Positions 55,290-60,000 of a DNA stretch of 60,000 bases are shown here, piece by piece; positions within the stretch are counted from its first letter, which is position 1; every line of letters begins with the position of its first letter. The DNA is taken from assembly GCF_000003815.2 (NCBI RefSeq), contig NC_049994.1:11039736-11099735 (forward strand), read 5' to 3'. The notes below the pieces were generated by a model. The model was not told where the DNA came from. It did not search any database and worked only from the letters and a program-made list of their open reading frames with translations. A program made the position numbers and the translations under genes. This stretch comes from Branchiostoma floridae. Its lineage: Eukaryota > Chordata > Leptocardii > Amphioxiformes > Branchiostomatidae.

Positions 55290-58200
55290 GTCGGGTGCTT
55301 ACTTACCGAGATATGACTTTAGCACTAACCGCTAGGGTTAGGGTTAGGGTTAGGGTTAAGGTTAAGGTTAGGGTAGTGCTTAGATGCAATATGGCTAAGA
55401 GTGTATTCGAGTCGGTCAAACTTGGTATCATTGAAAAAGTATCTTGGTACAGAGTTGCAATCTGCAAACCGTTTAGAAATCGGGTGTTTACTTCCCTAGA
55501 GATGACTTAAGCACTAACCTCTAGGGTTAGGGTAAGGGTTAGGGTTAAGGTTAAGGTTAGGGTTAGGGTAGTGCTTAGATGCAATATGTCTACGAGTGTA
55601 TTTTAGTCGGTCAAACTTGGTATCATTGAAAAGGTATCTTGGTACAGAGTTGTAATCTGCAAACCGGTTAGAAATCGGATGTTTACTTCCCGAGATATGA
55701 CTTAAGCACTAACCGCTAGGGTTAGGGTTAGGGTTAAGGTTAGGGTTAGGGTAGTGCTTAGATGCAATATGTCTACGAGTGTATTTTAGTCGGTCAAACT
55801 TGGTATCATTGAAAAGGTATCTTGGTACAGAGTTGTAATCTGCAAACCGTTTAGAAATCGGCTGGTTACATCCCGAGATATGACTTAAGCACTAACCGCT
55901 AGGGTTTTGGTTAGGGTTAAGGTTAGGGTTAGGGTAGTGCTTAGATGCAATATGGCTAAGAGTGGATTCTAGTCGGTCAAACTTGGTATCATTGGAAAGG
56001 TATCTTGGTGCAGAGTTGTAATCTGCAAACCGTTTAGAAATCGGGTGTTTACTTCCCGAGATATGACTTAAGCACTAACCGCTAGGGTTAGGGTTAGGGT
56101 TAAGGTTAGATTTAGGGTAGTGGTTAGATGCAATATGGCTAAGAGTGTATTCTAGTCGGTCAAACTTGGTATCATTGAAAAGGTATCTTGGTACAGAGTT
56201 GTAATCTGCAAACCGTTTAGAAATCGGGTGGTTACATCCCGAGATATGACTTAAGCACTAACCGCTAGGGTTTTGGTTAGGGTTAAGGTTAGGGTTAGGG
56301 TAGTGCTTAGATGCAATATGGCTAAGAGTGGATTCTAGTCGGTCACGTCAAACTTGGTATCATTGAAAAGGTATCTTGGTACAGAGTTGTAATCTGCAAA
56401 CAGTTCAGAAATCGGGTGTTTACTTCCCGAGATATGACTTAAGCACTAACCGCTAGGGTTTTGGTTAGGGTTAAGGTTAGGGTTAGGGTAGTGCTTAGAT
56501 GCAATATGGCTAAGAGTGTATTCTAGTAGGTCAAACTTGGTATCATTGAAAATGTATCTTGGTACAGAGTTGTAATCTGCAAACCGTTTAGAAATCGGGT
56601 GTTTACTTCCCGAGATATGACCTAAGCACTAACCGCTAGGGTTAGGGTTAGGGTTAAGGTTAGGGTTAGGGTAGTGCTTAGATGCAATATGGCTAAGTAT
56701 GGATTCTAGTCGGTCAAACTTGGTATCATTGAAAAGGTATCTGGGTACAGAGTTGTAATCTGCAAACCGTTTAGAAATCGTTTGTTTACTTCCCGAGATA
56801 TGACGTAAGCACTAACCGCTAGGGTTAGGATAAAGGTTAAGGTTAGGGTTAGGGTAGTGCTTAGATGCAATATGGCTAAGAGTGGATTCTAGTCGGTCAA
56901 ACTTGGTATCATTGAAAAGGTATCTGGGTACAGAGTTGTAATCTGCAAACCGTTTAGAAATCGTTTGTTTACTTCCCGAAATATGACTTAAGCACTACTC
57001 GCTAGGGTTAGGGTTAGGGTTAAGGTTAGGGTTAGGGTAGTGCTTAGATGCAATATGGCTAAGAGTTGATTCCAGTCGGTCAAACTTGGTATCATTGAAA
57101 AGGTATCTTGGTACAGAGTTGTAATCTGCAAACCGTTTTGAAATCGGGTGTTTACTTCCCGAGATATGACTTAAGCACTAACCGCTAGGGTTAGGGTTAG
57201 GGTTAAGGTTAGGGTTAGGGTAGTGCTTAGATGCAATATGGCTAAGAGTGGATTCTAGTCGGTCAAACTTGGTATCATTGGAAAGGTATCTTGGTGCAGA
57301 GTTGTAATCTGCAAACCGTTTAGAAATCGGGTGTTTACTTCCCGAGATATGACTTAAGCACTAACCGCTAGGATTAGGGTTAGGGTTAAGGTTAGATTTA
57401 GGGTAGTGCTTAGATGCAATATGGCTAAGAGTGTATTCTAGTCGGTCAAACTTGGTATCATTGAAAAGGTATCTTGGTACAGTGTTGTAATCTGCAAACC
57501 GTTTAGAAATCAAGTGTTTACTTCCCGAGATATGACTTAAGCACTAACCGCTAGGGTTAGGGTTAGGGTTAAGGTTAGGGTTAGGGTAGTGCTTAGATGC
57601 AATATGGCTAAGAGTGTATTCTAGTCGGTCAAACTTGGTATCATTGAAAAGGTATCTTGGTACAGAGTTGTAATATGCAAACCGTTTAGAAATCGGGTGT
57701 TTACTTCCCGAGATATGACTTAAGCACTAACCGTTAGGATTAGGGTTAGGGTTAAGGTTAGATTTAGGGTAGTGCTTAGATGCAATATGGCTAAGAGTGT
57801 ATTCTAGTCGGTCAAACTTGGTATCATTGAAAAGGTATTTTGGTACAGTGTTGTAATCTGCAAACCGTTTAGAAATCAAGTGTTTACTTCCCGAGATATG
57901 ACTTAAGCACTAACCGCTAGGGTTAGGGTTAGGGTTAAGGTTAGGGTAGTGCTTAGATGCAATATGGCTAAGAGTGTATTCTAGTCGGTCAAACTTGGTA
58001 TCATTGAAAAGGTATCTTGGTACAGAGTTGTAATCTGCAAACCGTTTAGAAATCGGGTGTTTACTTCCCGAGATATGACTTAAGCACTAACCGCTAGGGT
58101 TAGGGTTAGGGTTAAGGTTAGGGTTAGGGTAGTGCTTAGATGCAATATGGCTAAGAGTGTATTCTAGTCGGTCAAACTTGGTATCATTGAAAAGGTATCT

Positions 58201-58650
58201 TGGTACAGTGTTGTAATCTGCAAACCGTTTAGAAATCGGATGGTTACATCCCGAGATATGACTTAAGCACTAACCGCTAGGGTTAGGGTTAGGGTTAAGG
58301 TTAGGGTTAGGGTAGTGCTTAGATGCAATATGGCTAAGAGTAAATTCTAGTCGGTCAAACTTGGTGTCATTGAAAAGGTATCTTGGTACAGAGTTGTAAT
58401 CTGCAAACAGTTTTGAAATCGGGTGTTTACTTCCCGAGATATGACTTAAGCACTAACCGCTAGGGTTAGGGTTAGGGTTAAGGTTAGGGTTAGGGTAGTG
58501 CTTAGATGCAATATGGCTAAGAGTGTATTCTAGTCGGTCAAACTTGGTATCATTGAAAAGGTATCTTGGTACAGAGTTGTAATCTGCAAACCGTTTAGAA
58601 ATCGGGTGGTTACATCCCGAGATATGACTTAAGCACTAACCGCTAGGGTT
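55290..58650 (+). repeat. Satellite with TTAGGG-type repeats in every unit, period about 184 bp
   Basis: The landmark CACTAACCGC recurs 19 times from 55323 to 58634, mean spacing 184 bp. Each unit has (TTAGGG)2-4 mixed with TTAAGG, then a conserved spacer of about 140 bp (TAGTGCTTAGATGCAATATG, TCGGTCAAACTTGGTATCAT, GTAATCTGCAAACCG, CCCGAGATATGACTTAAGCA). The G-rich strand reads left to right. Variants such as GGTTAGATTTAGGG recur two units apart, suggesting recent two-unit duplication. Confidence 0.95.
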
Positions 58651-58812
58651 ATTTATTTATTTTATTTTATTCGCATTCGTTTATCGAGCATTGGACAAGA
58701 AGCTCACCAAGAGCTTATGGAGGTCTTCTGCTCTAACAATGCACATACAATGACACACAAAAGTAACAAAATTGAGATTATAACGAAACGTATAACTTAA
58801 GATGACATGAAC

Positions 58813-58912
58813 NNNNNNNNNNNNNNNNNNNNNNNNNNNNNNNNNNNNNNNNNNNNNNNNNNNNNNNNNNNNNNNNNNNNNNNNNNNNNNNNNNNNNNNN
58901 NNNNNNNNNNNN
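58813..58912. other. Assembly gap of 100 N
   Basis: Exactly 100 unknown bases inside the LINE 3' UTR, the usual placeholder for a gap of unknown size. Spacing across it cannot be trusted. Confidence 0.99.
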
Positions 58913-58969
58913 TCAGATTAAGTAAATCTTCCGGTCATTTTTATGAAATTGAAAACATAGTCAAAGATG

Positions 58970-60000
58970 TTACAATTTATCGAGTGTGGAAGGAAAAGGG
59001 CTGCCCATAGTGAGAAGGGTGCATAAAGTATTGTCAGATGAGTTAAGGGGGTCAGGCGAGAGTATTTCTTCTAGGTTTAAATGGGATATGGAGTGCAACA
59101 TATGAATCCTTTCGCTATTGTATAGTTCGCAGTGCAACAAGTAGTGCTCAGTTGTCTCGTTTGAATTCCCACATTCACAAGTAGGGCTAGTTATACAATG
59201 GTGTTTGAATAGGTGTGAGTTAAGCTGGCTGAAGTCGAGTCTGAGTCTAGTCAAGTGAACTGCAGGGCGTCCGTGGCCATGGGAGTAGTGGGTGTGTCTG
59301 GTCGGGCTGTCAAAGAAAGACTCTAGTTCTCTTTTAAAAATACTAATAGATGGTGATGTTTTGGCGGACAAAGGAAGTTGACTCCAGGAGAAAACTGCGG
59401 CAGGTAAGAAGGATCTTTTGTACTTTTCGGTTCTTAGGGCAATAGGGAGGTAGTTCTGGTCATCTCGAAGGCCATAAGGGGTGGAATCACGGATAAGTGG
59501 AGGTACCAGTTCATGGAGATAATTTGGTGCAGAGCCACTGGCCATTTTATAGAAGTGAATAAGTACATGCTTTTCCCGTCTGGTGGCAAGTGTGTCCCAA
59601 CCGACCTCCGTTAAGATGCGGCTGTGATTCGTCCCCCTTAGTGCACCCGTGCAGACCTTAGCCGCGGACACCTGTACTGATTCGAGTGAGTCAGAGTCTT
59701 TCTTAAGAATACCGCACCAGGCGACGTTGGCATACTCAATCAAGGGACGTATCATGGCTTTGTACAGAGTCTCGAGTGTTTTCCGTGGGACAAAGCAAGA
59801 AATTCTTTTCAGTAGATTTATGCGTTTCATTGCTTTCGTCACCAGGATTGACACGTGAAGTGACCATGATAGGTCTCTAGTGAGATGTAGGCCAAGGTGT
59901 TTGTGGGATTCGACTTCAGTGAGCTGAACACCTTTAAAGTATAAGGGGGGATGTCGAACTTTGTTTTTCTTCAAGGAGAACGTCATCAATACTGTTTTTT
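58970..60000 (-). CDS. LINE ORF2-like reverse transcriptase, C-terminal part, partial
   Basis: The frame is open from the window edge to a stop at 58970-58972 (about 343 residues). It shows late reverse-transcriptase and thumb motifs (KTVLMTFSLKKNK, HKHLGLHLTRDLSW, LYKAMIRPLIEYANVAW, LESVQVSAAKVCTG) and a C-terminal CCHC-like knuckle (CECGNSNETTEHYLLHC). This layout is typical of CR1/Jockey/L2-type LINEs; the exact clade is not assigned. The catalytic FADD-type motif would lie upstream, outside the window. The absence of stops suggests a young copy. Confidence 0.85.
   Translation of the reverse strand, partial: KTVLMTFSLKKNKVRHPPLYFKGVQLTEVESHKHLGLHLTRDLSWSLHVSILVTKAMKRINLLKRISCFVPRKTLETLYKAMIRPLIEYANVAWCGILKKDSDSLESVQVSAAKVCTGALRGTNHSRILTEVGWDTLATRREKHVLIHFYKMASGSAPNYLHELVPPLIRDSTPYGLRDDQNYLPIALRTEKYKRSFLPAAVFSWSQLPLSAKTSPSISIFKRELESFFDSPTRHTHYSHGHGRPAVHLTRLRLDFSQLNSHLFKHHCITSPTCECGNSNETTEHYLLHCELYNSERIHMLHSISHLNLEEILSPDPLNSSDNTLCTLLTMGSPFPSTLDKL

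Larger units (their letters stand above)
58649..60000 (-). mobile_element. Non-LTR retrotransposon (LINE), 3' part
   Basis: Read on the minus strand, the reverse-transcriptase ORF is followed by a 3' UTR and ends in a tail of TAAAAT/AAAT units at about 58650. It directly abuts the satellite at CTAGGGTT. The 5' part continues beyond the right edge. A 100-base gap interrupts the 3' UTR. Confidence 0.85.

Noticed and set aside
55290-58650. CRISPR-like array
   Set aside because: Units of about 184 bp with conserved spacers and telomeric motifs in animal DNA; it is a satellite.

Overview
The window is animal nuclear DNA: AT-rich introns with GT-AG junctions, many short non-autonomous transposons, microsatellites and one 100-base assembly gap. 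Two protein-coding genes are clearly recognisable by family, a contactin-associated protein (Caspr/CNTNAP/neurexin IV) and a Mox (Meox) homeobox gene; a third is a BTB-kelch gene. The gene content, exon structure and density of small inverted-repeat elements suggest a lancelet (Branchiostoma-like) genome. That species call is inference.

Layout. 1-25132, plus strand: a CNTNAP-type gene whose signal-peptide exon lies left of the window. Twenty-one constitutive exons can be joined in phase, followed by alternative exons for the membrane region. The modelled fragment is about 1,303 residues, close to vertebrate CNTNAP length, with the order F5/8C, LamG, LamG, EGF, fibrinogen-like, LamG, EGF, LamG, transmembrane, tail. 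The introns carry tRNA-derived SINEs, a palindromic Tc1/mariner remnant and several MITEs. 25133-29434: 3' UTR and intergenic. 29435-32049, plus strand: a two-exon BTB-BACK-kelch gene with an unusual Asp/Tyr-rich N-terminus. 32050-38096: intergenic, with a GC-rich block and repeats. 38097-51214, minus strand: the three-exon Mox gene with two introns of about 6.2 kb, one of them inside the homeodomain. 51215-55289: intergenic with MITEs. 55290-58650: a satellite with a period of about 184 bp in which every unit contains TTAGGG-type repeats. 58649-60000: the 3' part of a LINE on the minus strand, whose tail abuts a TTAGGG tract of the satellite.

The three genes have no evident shared pathway. 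The most interesting points are: (i) two alternative terminal exons in the CNTNAP gene, each encoding a transmembrane helix and a protein-4.1-type juxtamembrane motif, of which only one ends in a PDZ-ligand-like tail; (ii) a symmetric 69-bp cassette exon and an alternative donor next to them; (iii) dispersed repeats with a covarying hairpin between CTGANGA and GAAAC boxes, reminiscent of hammerhead ribozymes; (iv) the telomere-like satellite and the LINE at its edge; and (v) a 604-bp MITE with a 9-bp target duplication and repeated CGCGTTA motifs.
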